64,000 nt of DNA from Streptomyces sp. NBC_00483 (GTDB lineage Bacteria > Actinomycetota > Actinomycetes > Streptomycetales > Streptomycetaceae). Made by a program: the position numbers and the translations under genes. The stretch covers positions 4,092,001-4,156,000 of the forward strand of contig NZ_CP107880.1 in the NCBI RefSeq assembly GCF_036013745.1, read 5' to 3'. The notes beneath the pieces were generated by a model. The model did not search any database, was not told where the DNA came from, and worked only from the letters and a program-made list of their open reading frames with translations. This document shows positions 23,504-32,600 of this stretch, in pieces (positions within the stretch are counted from its first letter, which is position 1; every line of letters starts with the position of its first letter).

Positions 23504-24999
23504 CGCCGCGGCATTATCAAGCCCCTGCGGCGATTGAGCAGCGGGGTCCGGGGCAGAGCCCCGTGACGTGGCCCCCGTCGCGGCGCCACAACACCGGAAC
23601 CTGGGGAACCCGCCCCCCGAACCCTCCGCCCAAGCTGCGCGGCCTCCCCCGCAAGGCCCACCCCCACCGCAATCGCCAACGTCACCGCCGCCGCATGCAC
23701 AAGCCCCCCGACCCCTGTCGTGGTCCGCCCGGAGGCAAGCGCGGCCAACGCCACGTACAACGCACTGCCCGGCAGCAACGGCGCGATTCCAGGAACGACG
23801 AGCGGCAGCGCCGACTCCCGCCTCCGCCGGGCCACGGCATGCGCGGCGCACCCGACCCCGGCCGCCACCACCGCCGTACCGACGAGCGAGGGAAGCCCGA
23901 GGACCGCGAACTCGGCCGCCACCACGAACCCGACGAGCCCGAGCAGCGCCGCGGGCAACCAGTCCCGCCGCGGCGTCCGCGCCCGCGCCGCCACGGCCAT
24001 CGAGAACACGGCGGCGCCCACGACGGGCGCCCCCAGATACTCGGCCCGTTCCGCCGTCGGCACGACCGGCGCCTCGAACCCGACGAGCCGCCCCACACCG
24101 AGCACGGCCACCACGCCGGTGACCACCGCGGCGAACACCAGCATCGCGTCGAAGAGCCGCCCGAGCGCGGTCAGATAGTGCCCGGTGAGCGCGTCCTGCA
24201 CGGCGCTGACGAAGGTGACGGTCGGCAGCAGCCCCAGCACCCCGGCGACCACGACGGACTGCACGGTCGTCGGCGGCGCACTGTGACTGATCGCGACGGC
24301 CAGCACGGCGGTCGGCATCGCGGCGACGGCCGACCGGTAGAACGCGGGCACGCCATGGCGCCCCAACCAGCCGCTCAGCAGCGCACCCAGCAGCCCGGCG
24401 AAGAACGCGCACACCGACGCGAGCGCGCCACCACCGAAAGCTATACCACCGCCCGCGGCCACGAACCCGGTCTGCACCGGCACGCGCCACACCGCCCACC
24501 TCCCCCGCTCCGCCGGCGCGTCGAGGATCCGCGCGATCGCGGCCCGCGCCTCGTCGAGCCCGAGCTGCCCGGCGCTGATCCGCTCGACGAGGGCGTGGAT
24601 GCGCCCCAACGTACGGAAGTCGGTGGCGTGCCTACGGATCACCCGGTTCGCGTGCAGCGGCGTGAGTTCACCGGGCGCGTGCGCGGACAGCGACACGGAG
24701 GCGAGCGTGACACTCGGCTCGCAGTAGCTGAGCCCGTACGTCTCGGCGACGACGAGCATCCCGGCGACCGCCTCCTCGGCGGAGGCCCCGTACGACAGGA
24801 GCGCCTCCCCGAGCCGCGTCGCGAGCTCGGCGACGCGCGCGCCGTAGGCCTCCATGTCGGCCCGCCCGTCGTCGTGCAGCAGCTCGCCGCCGTACCCGTA
24901 ACTTCTGATCGGCTCGATGCCGCGCAGCCGGGGCAGCGCTTTGGTCAGCCAGGGGTCGGCGCGGTCGAAGGTGGCGGCGGGGCGGGTCCTCGAAGGCAT
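23500..24999 (-). CDS. Threonine/serine exporter family protein (ThrE type)
   Basis: A 499-residue membrane protein. Residues 1-170 form the soluble ThrE N-terminal domain (DUF1212): GYGGELL, YGLSYCEPSVTL and FRTLGRIHALV are recognisable. Then come about ten membrane helices (from FVAAGGGIAFGGGALASVCAF onward), with the second DUF3815-like half after residue 320. Such proteins export Thr and Ser in Corynebacterium. The last 30 or so residues (Arg/Pro-rich, ending NRRRGLIMPRR) are read through a dispersed GATTGAG repeat and are unlikely to be ancestral. Its stop codon overlaps that of ohrR in a CTAG. It is divergent from an AraC-family gene. Confidence 0.85.
   Translation of the reverse strand: MPSRTRPAATFDRADPWLTKALPRLRGIEPIRSYGYGGELLHDDGRADMEAYGARVAELATRLGEALLSYGASAEEAVAGMLVVAETYGLSYCEPSVTLASVSLSAHAPGELTPLHANRVIRRHATDFRTLGRIHALVERISAGQLGLDEARAAIARILDAPAERGRWAVWRVPVQTGFVAAGGGIAFGGGALASVCAFFAGLLGALLSGWLGRHGVPAFYRSAVAAMPTAVLAVAISHSAPPTTVQSVVVAGVLGLLPTVTFVSAVQDALTGHYLTALGRLFDAMLVFAAVVTGVVAVLGVGRLVGFEAPVVPTAERAEYLGAPVVGAAVFSMAVAARARTPRRDWLPAALLGLVGFVVAAEFAVLGLPSLVGTAVVAAGVGCAAHAVARRRRESALPLVVPGIAPLLPGSALYVALAALASGRTTTGVGGLVHAAAVTLAIAVGVGLAGEAAQLGRRVRGAGSPGSGVVAPRRGPRHGALPRTPLLNRRRGLIMPRR
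23515..23562 (+). repeat. Dispersed GATTGAG-family repeat, copy 2
   Basis: The sequence ATCAAGCCCCTGCGGCGATTG is followed by AGCAGCGGGG and a GGGGCAGAGCCCC hairpin. It lies just past the ohrR stop and inside the 3' end of the thrE-like gene, where it encodes the last residues of that protein in the opposite direction. Confidence 0.75.
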
Positions 25000-25063
25000 A
25001 CAAATGGAGCGTAACGGACATCACACTTAAACGACTTAAGAGTTTCGTGCCAGGATCGAAGCG

Positions 25064-25555
25064 ATGGACACCGTCGCCGAAAGCCACCTCACACACCTCC
25101 GCCGGCTCCGCGCCGCCAAGGACGTGATGGACCGCGACTGGGCCGACGAGACCCTGGACCTGGATGCGGTGGCGTCCCGCGCCGGCTACTCGCGCTCGCA
25201 CTTCGTCCGCGTCTTCAAGACGGCCTACGGGCGGACCCCCGGCCAGTACCTCTCCCAGCGCCGCATCGAACGCGCGGCGGAGATGCTGCGCACCTGCGAC
25301 CTGAGCATCACCGAGATCTGCCACCTGGTCGGCTTCGCCGGCCTCGGCACGTTCACGACGCGCTTCAAGCAGCACATGGGCCAGACCCCTGGCGAGTACC
25401 GCCGGTCGAAGATCGCCCGCGGCGCCGCACTCATCCCCGGCTGCTACGCCCTGCTGTGGGCAGGCGGCTTCCACCCCACCAAAGACAGCGGGACCAGCGA
25501 CAGCGCGACCAGCGACAGCAAGACCAAAGACAGCAATTCTGAAGAAGCCGACTGA
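25064..25555 (+). CDS. AraC family transcriptional regulator (small)
   Basis: A 163-residue regulator with an AraC double helix-turn-helix (residues about 8-110) and almost no effector domain. The first HTH is LDLDAVASRAGYSRSHFVRVFK, described in two parts as LDAVASRAGYS and SHFVRVFK; the second contains ITEICHLVGFAGLGTF, with the classical FKxxxGxTPGEYRR end. The C-terminal tail is repetitive and hydrophilic (units like KDSGTSDSATSDS), probably unstructured. The gene is transcribed with, or just ahead of, a VOC-family gene 54 bases downstream. AraC proteins of this short form often control an adjacent glyoxalase-like gene, which fits here but is inference. Confidence 0.88.
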   Translation: MDTVAESHLTHLRRLRAAKDVMDRDWADETLDLDAVASRAGYSRSHFVRVFKTAYGRTPGQYLSQRRIERAAEMLRTCDLSITEICHLVGFAGLGTFTTRFKQHMGQTPGEYRRSKIARGAALIPGCYALLWAGGFHPTKDSGTSDSATSDSKTKDSNSEEAD

Positions 25556-25609
25556 CACTCCCGCTGCCTACGGTGGACCGGCCAGGACAAGCACACCGCG
25601 GGAGCCCCC

Positions 25610-26044
25610 ATGATCAAAGGCGTCGGCATCACCACCATCTGGACGCTCGACCAAGAGCGTACGAAGACGTTCTTCACCGAGAAGCTCGGCATGGAGCTCC
25701 GCACCGACATGTCCATGGGCGACTCCCGCTGGATCACCGTCGGCGCCAAGGACCAGCCGGAGTTCGAGCTCGCGCTCATGCGCCCCGACGGCCACGGCGT
25801 CGACCCCGAGTCCGCCCGCGCCCTCACCGAACTGGTCACCAAGGGCATCCTCGGCGGCGGCGCCCTTCGCACCGACGACTGCCGCGGCGACTACGAGACG
25901 TTCAAGGCGCGCGGCGTCGAGTTCCTCCAGGAACCGAAGGAACGCCCGTACGGCATCGAGGCCGTCTTCCGCGACGACAACGGCAACTGGTACTCGCTGA
26001 CCGAGCGCAACGAGGAACTCGACCTCACCAAGGAGTGGGCGTGA
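25610..26044 (+). CDS. VOC family (glyoxalase/bleomycin-resistance-like) protein
   Basis: A 144-residue vicinal-oxygen-chelate protein with two beta-alpha-beta-beta-beta modules. The first opens IKGVGITTIWTLDQERTKTFF with LGMELRTDM; the second ends AVFRDDNGNWYSLTERNE, where the terminal acidic residue of such folds normally binds metal. Fold members include glyoxalases, dioxygenases and antibiotic-binding proteins; the substrate is not deducible. GGGAG lies before the ATG. The TGA stop overlaps the GTG start of the next methyltransferase gene (GTGA), so the two are translationally coupled. Confidence 0.85.
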   Translation: MIKGVGITTIWTLDQERTKTFFTEKLGMELRTDMSMGDSRWITVGAKDQPEFELALMRPDGHGVDPESARALTELVTKGILGGGALRTDDCRGDYETFKARGVEFLQEPKERPYGIEAVFRDDNGNWYSLTERNEELDLTKEWA

Positions 26045-26904
26045 ACACGCAGACACCCCCGACCCCCGCCCCCGACAACACCGCGGAGCGCTGCGCCCTG
26101 TGGCGGGCGATGCACGTCCAGGTCGACGAGGCGCCGCACGTACTGGAGGACGAGGTGGGCCTGCGTCTGCTCGCCCCCGCCCCCGACTGGCGCGAGCGCC
26201 CCGACATGGAGCCGACCGCGACCCGCGGCTTCCGGGCCGCGATGGTCTCGCGGGCCCGCTTCATCGAGGACCTCGTGGAGCGGGAGTCGGAGCGCGGCGT
26301 CGACCAGTACGTCATCCTCGGCGCGGGCCTGGACACGCTGGCCCAGCGCCGCCCGGAACTCGCCGCCCGCCTCGACATCTACGAGGTCGACCAGCCGGGC
26401 CCGCAGTCCTGGAAGCGCGCCCGCCTCGAAGCACTCGGCTACGGGGTCCCGCCCCGCCTGCACCTCGTCCCCGTCGACTTCGAGGCGCGGGAGTCCTGGT
26501 GGGACGGGCTCACGGCGGCCGGCTTCGATCCGCGCCGCCCGGCGCTCGTCGTCTCGACGGGGGTCGCCATGTACCTCACCCGCGAGGCCACGGCCGCCAC
26601 CCTGGAGCAGATCGCGAAGCTGGCCCCGGGCTCGACCCTGGCGCTCTCCTTCATCCTCCCGGCGGATCTCCTCGACGAGGCGGACCGGTCGGGCATGGAG
26701 ACCAGCAAGAAGGGCGCGAGCGCCTCCGGCACGCCCTTCCTCAGCTTCTACGTTCCCGAGGACATGCTCACCCTGGCCCGCAAGGCCGGCTTCGCGACCA
26801 CCCGCCACGTACCGGGCACGGAGCTCGGGACCCGCTACTTCACAACCCGCAAGGACGCCCTGCGCCCGTCGAGCGGCGAGGACTTCTTGGTGGCCACTAC
26901 CTGA
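26041..26904 (+). CDS. SAM-dependent methyltransferase (LCM/PPM family)
   Basis: A 287-residue methyltransferase of the leucine carboxyl methyltransferase-like family that is widespread in actinobacteria. The SAM loop is QYVILGAGLDTLAQR, a strong family marker, followed by the acidic EVDQPGPQSWKR motif and VSTGVAMYLTREA. The GTG at 26041 overlaps the upstream stop by four bases. The substrate of these enzymes is usually unknown. It is followed by a large perfect inverted repeat before the convergent TetR gene. Confidence 0.88.
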   Translation: MNTQTPPTPAPDNTAERCALWRAMHVQVDEAPHVLEDEVGLRLLAPAPDWRERPDMEPTATRGFRAAMVSRARFIEDLVERESERGVDQYVILGAGLDTLAQRRPELAARLDIYEVDQPGPQSWKRARLEALGYGVPPRLHLVPVDFEARESWWDGLTAAGFDPRRPALVVSTGVAMYLTREATAATLEQIAKLAPGSTLALSFILPADLLDEADRSGMETSKKGASASGTPFLSFYVPEDMLTLARKAGFATTRHVPGTELGTRYFTTRKDALRPSSGEDFLVATT

Positions 26905-26930
26905 TTCGTAGCCAGTCCGCAGACAGTGGG

Positions 26931-26977
26931 AACTGTGACGTCGAACTACGAACTGGTCGTAGTTCGACGTCACAGTT
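26931..26977. terminator. Perfect 21-bp inverted repeat between convergent genes
   Basis: The arms 26931-26951 and 26957-26977 are exact inverted repeats (they begin AACTGTGACGTCGAACT) around a 5-base loop, ACTGG. The site lies between the methyltransferase stop (26904) and the TetR stop (26997), where a bidirectional terminator is expected. It lacks clear T-runs on either side, so it may act as a T-less terminator or as a protein-binding site. Confidence 0.65.
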
Positions 26978-26996
26978 GTTCCTCACAGCGCCTCGC

Positions 26997-27620
26997 TCAC
27001 AGCGCCTTCAGCGCCGCCGCCGTCGCCACCGACAGCTTCTTCAGATGCCCCTTCGGCAGCTTCGGCGTGCGCACCACCAGCGTGCGCCAGTACAGCGGGC
27101 CCGAGATGAGGTCGAGCGCGAGCTCTTCGTCGAGGCCCGAGCTCAGCTCTCCGCGCTCCACCGCCGCTCGTACGATGCCGCTCGCCACCCCGTGCTGCCC
27201 CTCGCGCAGCGCCTTCTGAAGGGCCTCGGCGATCTCCGGGTTGCGGGCCGCCTCCGCCTGGAGGTCCGGGATGATCTGGCCGGCCACGGGGTGGCGCAGC
27301 GCGCGTGACGTGACCTCGTAGAGGAGGCGGAGGTCGGCCTCCAGGGAGCCCGTGTCCGGCGCGGGCAGGCCCTGCACGGCGATCGCCGAGACCAGGTCGA
27401 GGACCAGGTGGAGCTTGGACTTCCAGCGGCGGTAGACCGCCGTCTTGCCGACGCCCGCGCGGCGCGCGATGCCCTCGATGGACATGCGCGCGTAGCCGAC
27501 CGAGGCCAGCTCCTCGAAGACGGCCGCGCGGATGGCTTCCGTCACGTCCTCGCGCAGGACGGCCGCGCCGGCGGGGGCCCGGCGGCGCGTCGGCTTGGGG
27601 GAGTCGGCGTTGGTCGTCAT
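26997..27620 (-). CDS. TetR family transcriptional regulator
   Basis: A 207-residue repressor. The N-terminal HTH is complete: AIRAAVFEELASVGYARMSIEGIARRAGVGKTAVYRRW appears in order, shown here as VGYARMSIEGIARRAGV and KTAVYRRWKSK. The C-terminal half is an alpha-helical ligand domain of the TetR_C_11 kind (LLYEVTSRALRHPV, LISGPLYWRTLV). The ATG at 27620 is only 8 bases from a TATGCT box and may be a leaderless start. It is divergent from the TagGH-like exporter genes, the most likely targets. The effector is unknown. Confidence 0.9.
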   Translation of the reverse strand: MTTNADSPKPTRRRAPAGAAVLREDVTEAIRAAVFEELASVGYARMSIEGIARRAGVGKTAVYRRWKSKLHLVLDLVSAIAVQGLPAPDTGSLEADLRLLYEVTSRALRHPVAGQIIPDLQAEAARNPEIAEALQKALREGQHGVASGIVRAAVERGELSSGLDEELALDLISGPLYWRTLVVRTPKLPKGHLKKLSVATAAALKAL

Positions 27621-27627
27621 ATGGCAA

Positions 27628-27633
27628 AGCATA
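27628..27633 (-). promoter_or_regulatory. Candidate -10 box for a leaderless tetR transcript
   Basis: On the minus strand TATGCT is followed by seven bases and then the ATG of the TetR gene, placing the expected transcription start at or next to the initiator A. No Shine-Dalgarno sequence precedes this ATG. On the other strand TTGCGT (27654-27659) and TACGCT (27678-27683), spaced 18, could serve the exporter genes. Confidence 0.4.
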
Positions 27634-27768
27634 GGCGCGCGACGACGAAACGGTTGCGTTCCGACGTCACCTCGCCCTACGCTCACGTCACGACGATACG
27701 GACCCGTCCCGACGTAAACGGCGGGTGAACACCAGCCGTCGCCCCACCCCCGACCGAAAGCAGCGGAT

Positions 27769-28689
27769 GTGAGCCAGGTCCTGGACGCGCCTCCCCCGCA
27801 GGAGGCACCGCGGTCCACCCCCGAGGATCCGGCGGCCCTCGCCGCCCGGTACGGGCTGAGCGTCAGCGGCGCGCGGCCCTCGCTGTCCGCGTACGTACGC
27901 CAGCTGTGGCAGCGCAGGCACTTCATCTCGTCCTTCTCCACCGCCAAGCTCACCGCCCAGTACAGCCGGGCGAAGCTCGGGCAGGTCTGGCAGGTACTGA
28001 CGCCGCTGCTGAACGCGGCGGTGTACTACTTCATCTTCGGCAAGCTCATGGGCACCAGCAGGGGTGTGCCGGACTTCATCCCGTTCCTGGTCACGGGCGT
28101 GTTCGTGTGGACGTTCACGCAGTCGTCGGTGATGGCGGGGACGCGGGCGATCTCCGGGAACCTCGGGCTCGTCCGGGCCCTGCACTTCCCGCGGGCCTCG
28201 CTGCCGGTCTCGTTCTGCCTTCAGCAGCTCCAGCAGTTGCTGTTCTCCATGTGCGCGCTCGTGGTCATCCTGCTGGCGACGGGCGTGCCGCCGGCGCCGT
28301 CCTGGCTGCTCGTGGTGCCCGCGCTCGCGCTTCAGTTCGTGTTCAACACCGGGCTCGCGCTGATCATGGCGCGGATGGGTTCGAAGACCCCGGACCTCGC
28401 GCAGCTGATGCCGTTCCTGCTGCGTACGTGGATGTACACGTCCGGCGTGATGTGGAGCCTGACCAAGCTGACGGACGGGCAGGACGTCCCGTCGTACGTA
28501 CGGACGCTGCTCCAGCTCAATCCGGCCGCCGCCTACATCGACCTGATGCGCTTCGCGCTCATCGACAGCTTCACCGCGGATCAACTGCCGCCGCACATCT
28601 GGGCGTTGGCGGCCGGATGGGCGCTGCTCGTCGGGGTCGGCGGGTTCATCTACTTCTGGAAGGCCGAGGAGACGTACGGACGTGGCTGA
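27769..28689 (+). CDS. ABC transporter permease, TagG/polysaccharide export type
   Basis: A 306-residue ABC-2 family permease. About 60 cytoplasmic residues precede six membrane segments. Typical features of the TagG/Wzm group are QYSRAKLGQVWQVLTPLLNA before TM1 (given as QYSRAKLG and VWQVLTPLL), LVTGVFVWTFT, and the loop NLGLVRALHFPRASLP. The start is a GTG at 27769. The gene overlaps the following ATPase gene by 8 bases. Such pairs export lipid-linked wall polymers (teichoic acid, O-antigen-like glycans). In Streptomyces it probably carries a teichoic or teichulosonic-type polymer, which is inferred from family only. Confidence 0.88.
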   Translation: MSQVLDAPPPQEAPRSTPEDPAALAARYGLSVSGARPSLSAYVRQLWQRRHFISSFSTAKLTAQYSRAKLGQVWQVLTPLLNAAVYYFIFGKLMGTSRGVPDFIPFLVTGVFVWTFTQSSVMAGTRAISGNLGLVRALHFPRASLPVSFCLQQLQQLLFSMCALVVILLATGVPPAPSWLLVVPALALQFVFNTGLALIMARMGSKTPDLAQLMPFLLRTWMYTSGVMWSLTKLTDGQDVPSYVRTLLQLNPAAAYIDLMRFALIDSFTADQLPPHIWALAAGWALLVGVGGFIYFWKAEETYGRG

Positions 28690-29527
28690 GCACATCAACG
28701 ACCAGCGGATTCCCACCGTCATCGCCGACGGCGTCGACATCGTCTACCGCGTCAACGGGACCGGCGCGGGCCGTGGCGCCGCGACCGCCGCCCTGAGCCG
28801 CATCCTCGGCGGCCGGAAGAAGGCCGAGAAGCGGGCCGGGGTGCGGAAGGTGCACGCCGTGAAGAACGTGTCCTTCACCGCCTACCGAGGCGAGGCCATC
28901 GGGCTCATCGGGACCAACGGGTCCGGTAAATCAACCCTGTTGAAGGCCGTCGCCGGGCTGCTGCCCACCGAGAACGGGCACATCTACACCGACGGGCAGC
29001 CCTCCCTGCTCGGCGTGAACGCGGCCCTCATGAACGACCTCACCGGCGAGCGCAACGTGCGGCTCGGCGGGCTCGCGATGGGCATGTCGCGCGAGCAGGT
29101 GCGGGACCGGTACGACGAGATCGTCGACTTCTCCGGGATCAACGAGAAGGGCGACTTCGTGACGTTGCCGATGCGGACCTATTCGTCCGGCATGGCGGCG
29201 CGGCTGCGGTTCTCCATCGCCGTCGCGAAGGAGCATGACGTGCTGCTCATCGATGAGGCGCTCGCCACCGGTGACCGTGCTTTCCAGAAGCGGTCCGAGC
29301 AGCGCATCAAGGAGCTGCGCAAGCGCGCGGGCACCGTCTTCCTCGTCAGCCACAGCAACAAGTCCATCCGCGACACCTGCGACCGGGTGCTGTGGCTGGA
29401 GCGCGGAGAGCTGCGGATGGACGGGCCGACCGAGGACGTCCTCAAGGAGTACGAGGCGTTCACCAACGCCGCCGCCGATGCCGGCAAGCCCAAGCCGAAG
29501 AAGGCCAAGGCGCCCGTCGCCGCCTGA
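28682..29527 (+). CDS. ABC transporter ATP-binding protein, TagH type
   Basis: A 281-residue ATPase partner of the upstream permease. Walker A is GTNGSGKST (77-85), the signature is YSSGMAARLRF in place of LSGGQ, as in TagH/Wzt proteins, and Walker B is VLLIDEALATGD, followed by the switch VSHSNKSI. A 60-residue N-terminal extension with a basic patch (RILGGRKKAEKRAG) precedes the nucleotide-binding fold. The C-terminus is Lys/Pro/Ala-rich. The GTG at 28682 overlaps the permease gene. A strong hairpin terminator follows before gdhB on the other strand. Confidence 0.92.
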   Translation: MAEHINDQRIPTVIADGVDIVYRVNGTGAGRGAATAALSRILGGRKKAEKRAGVRKVHAVKNVSFTAYRGEAIGLIGTNGSGKSTLLKAVAGLLPTENGHIYTDGQPSLLGVNAALMNDLTGERNVRLGGLAMGMSREQVRDRYDEIVDFSGINEKGDFVTLPMRTYSSGMAARLRFSIAVAKEHDVLLIDEALATGDRAFQKRSEQRIKELRKRAGTVFLVSHSNKSIRDTCDRVLWLERGELRMDGPTEDVLKEYEAFTNAAADAGKPKPKKAKAPVAA

Positions 29528-29544
29528 CCGCGCCCGACCAGCAA

Positions 29545-29590
29545 AACGGGGGCGCCCCGAGCCGGAAGTCCGGCTCGGGGCGCCCCCGTT
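29545..29590. terminator. Bidirectional intrinsic terminator
   Basis: A perfect 21-bp hairpin (arms 29545-29565 and 29570-29590, beginning AACGGGGGCGCCCC) with an AAGT loop lies between the convergent TagH-like and gdhB genes. It has four A's on the left and TT on the right, so it is stronger leftward, for gdhB. Confidence 0.85.
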
Positions 29591-29600
29591 CGCGTATCCG

Positions 29601-32600
29601 CTACGAGTGCGTACGCAGCAGCGTGCGCATCGTGCGCATGGCGACCGAGAGGTTCGCCAGGTCGAACGAGTCCGAGCCCTGGATCTCCTCCAGGGTCGAG
29701 CGCGCCCGGCCCAGGATCGCCGCGTTCTTCTCCTCCCACGCCTTGAACCGCTGCTCGGGCGTCGAGGTCCCGTTGCCCGCCGCCAGTACGTCGGCGGTGA
29801 GCGCGGCGTGCGCCGCGTACAGGTCCTCACGGATCGACGCGCGGGCCATCGACTGCCAGCGGTCGGAGCGCGGCAGCTCGATGATGCGGTCCATGAGCTG
29901 GGTGATGGAGAGCCGGTCGCCGAGGTCGTAGTAGACCTCGGCGACGGACAGCGCGTCCTTGCCCGTGCGGTCGGCGATCTGCACGATGTCGAGCGTCGGG
30001 AACGCGGACGAGAATCCGGCGACCCGCTCCGCGAGCTCCTCCGGCACGCCCGCGCCGGTCAGCTCGTCGACGATGCCCTGGTACCACTCGGCGTCGGCGC
30101 CGCGCAGCATCTTCGGCATGGCGGCCCAGACCTCGGTGACGCCCTCCTTGAAGAAGTCGATCGTCTCCGCCAACTGGAGCGGCTGCGGACGGTTGTTGAG
30201 GAGCCAGCGGGTGCCGCGCTCGACAAGCCGCCGCGAGTGCAGGCGGACCCGGGTCTGGACATCGGCGGCAACGACATTGTCGAGCGCCTCGACCGCGTCC
30301 CACACCTCGCTGAGGCCGAAGATCTCGCGCGCGGCGAGCTGCGCCCGCACGATCTCCTCCAGGGACGCGCCCGTCTCCTCACGGAGGCGGTGCAGGAACG
30401 TCGAACCGCCCGTGTTCACCGTGTCGTTGACGAGGACCGTCGTGATGATCTCGCGGCGCAGCGCGTGCCCGTCGATCGCCTCGCCGTACTTCTCGCGCAG
30501 CGGCTGCGGGAAGTAGGCGTGCAGCAGGCGGCGCAGGTAGGCGTCGTCCGGGAGCGAGGTCCGGATCAGCTCGTCGGCGGCCGTGATCTTCGTGTACGCG
30601 AAGAGGACGGCGAGCTCCGGCTGGCTCAACCCCCGCCCGGAGTTGAGGAGTTCACGGATCTGCCGGTCGTTGGGCAGGAACTCCAGGCCCCGGTCCAGGT
30701 GGCCCTGCTTGCCGAGGCGGCGCATGAACCGCTGGTGGGCGTGGAGCAGGGACGGCGCCTGGGCGCAGGAGTTGGCCAGCGCGATGTTCTGCGCGTAGTT
30801 GTTGCGCAGCACCAGGTGGCCGACCTCGTCCGTCATGGCGGCGAGCAGCTTGTTGCGCTGCTTGACCGTCATGTCGCCGTCGGAGACGAGCCCGTTGAGC
30901 AGGATCTTGATGTTCACCTCGACGTCCGAGGTGTTGACGCCGGCGCTGTTGTCGATGGCGTCGGTGTTCACCCGGCCGCCGCTGCGGGCGAACTCGATGC
31001 GGCCCAGCTGTGTCGCGCCGAGGTTGCCGCCCTCGCCGATGACCTTGGCGCGCACGTCCTGGCCGTCGACGCGGATCGGGTCGTTGGCCTTGTCGCCGAC
31101 GTCCGCGTTGGACTCGACCGACGACTTGACGTACGTACCGATGCCGCCGTTCCACAGCAGGTCGACCGGCGCCTGGAGGATGGCCTTCATCAGCTCGGCC
31201 GGCGTCATCTTCGCCTGGCCGGACTCGATGCCGAGGGCCTCGCGGATGTGGGCGTTGAGCTGGATCGACTTGGCGGAGCGCGGGAAGATGCCGCCGCCCG
31301 CCGAGATCAGCTCCTTGTTGTAGTCCGCCCACGAGGAGCGCGGCAGCTCGAACATCCGGCGGCGCTCGGCGTAGCCGGTGGCCGCGTCCGGCCTCGGGTC
31401 GATGAAGATGTGCCGGTGGTCGAAGGCGGCGACCAGACGGATGTGCTCGGAGAGCAGCATGCCGTTGCCGAACACGTCACCGGACATGTCGCCGACGCCG
31501 ACGACCGTGAAGTCCTCGGACTGCGTGTCGACGCCCAGCTCCCGGAAGTGCCGCTTGACGGACTCCCAGGCGCCGCGGGCGGTGATGCCCATGCCCTTGT
31601 GGTCGTAGCCGGCCGAGCCGCCCGAGGCGAAGGCGTCACCGAGCCAGAAGTTGTACGACTCGGCGACCTCGTTGGCGATGTCCGAGAACGACGCCGTGCC
31701 CTTGTCGGCCGCGACCACGAGGTACGTGTCGTCCTCGTCGTGCCGCACGACGTCGGCGGGCGGCACGACCTCGCCGCCGACCAGGTTGTCGGTGATGTCG
31801 AGCAGCGCCGAGATGAACGTCTTGTAGCTCGCGATGCCCTCGGCCATCCAGGCGTCGCGGTCCACCGACGGGTCGGGCAGCTGCTTGGCGACGAAGCCGC
31901 CCTTCGCGCCGACCGGCACGATGACGGTGTTCTTCACCATCTGCGCCTTCACCAGGCCGAGGATCTCCGTACGGAAGTCCTCACGCCGGTCCGACCAGCG
32001 CAGACCACCGCGCGCGACCTTGCCGAAGCGCAGGTGCACACCCTCGACACGCGGCGAGTACACCCAGATCTCGTACGCGGGCCGGGGCTGGGGCAGGTCG
32101 GGGATGGCCTTCGGGTCGAGCTTCATGGAGACGTACGTGTGCGGCTTGCCGCCCAGCGCCTCCTGGAAGAAGTTCGTGCGCAGCGTCGCCTTGATGACGG
32201 TGAGGAAGGACCGCAGGATCCGGTCCTCGTCGAGGGACGCGACCTGGTCGAGGGCGCCGTCGACCTCTTCGAGCAGCCCGTCGATCAGCTCGGTCCCGGC
32301 GCGCTGCCGGTCCGGCGACATCCGCGCCTCGAACAGCGACACCAGCAGGCGCGTGGTGTGCACGTTCGTCCGGAGCGTGTCCTCCATGTAGTCCTGCGAG
32401 AACGTGGAGCCCGCCTGGCGCAGATACTTGGCGTACGCGCGAAGCACCATCGCCTGACGCCAGTTCAGACCGGCGCCCAGGACGAGGGAGTTGAAGCCGT
32501 CGTTCTCGGCGAGGCCGGTCCAGGTGGCGGCGAAGGCCTCCTGAAAGCGCTCGCGGCCGTCGGCCCCGAGGTCGTCCCCGTTGCCGTTCGCCGGCTTCGG

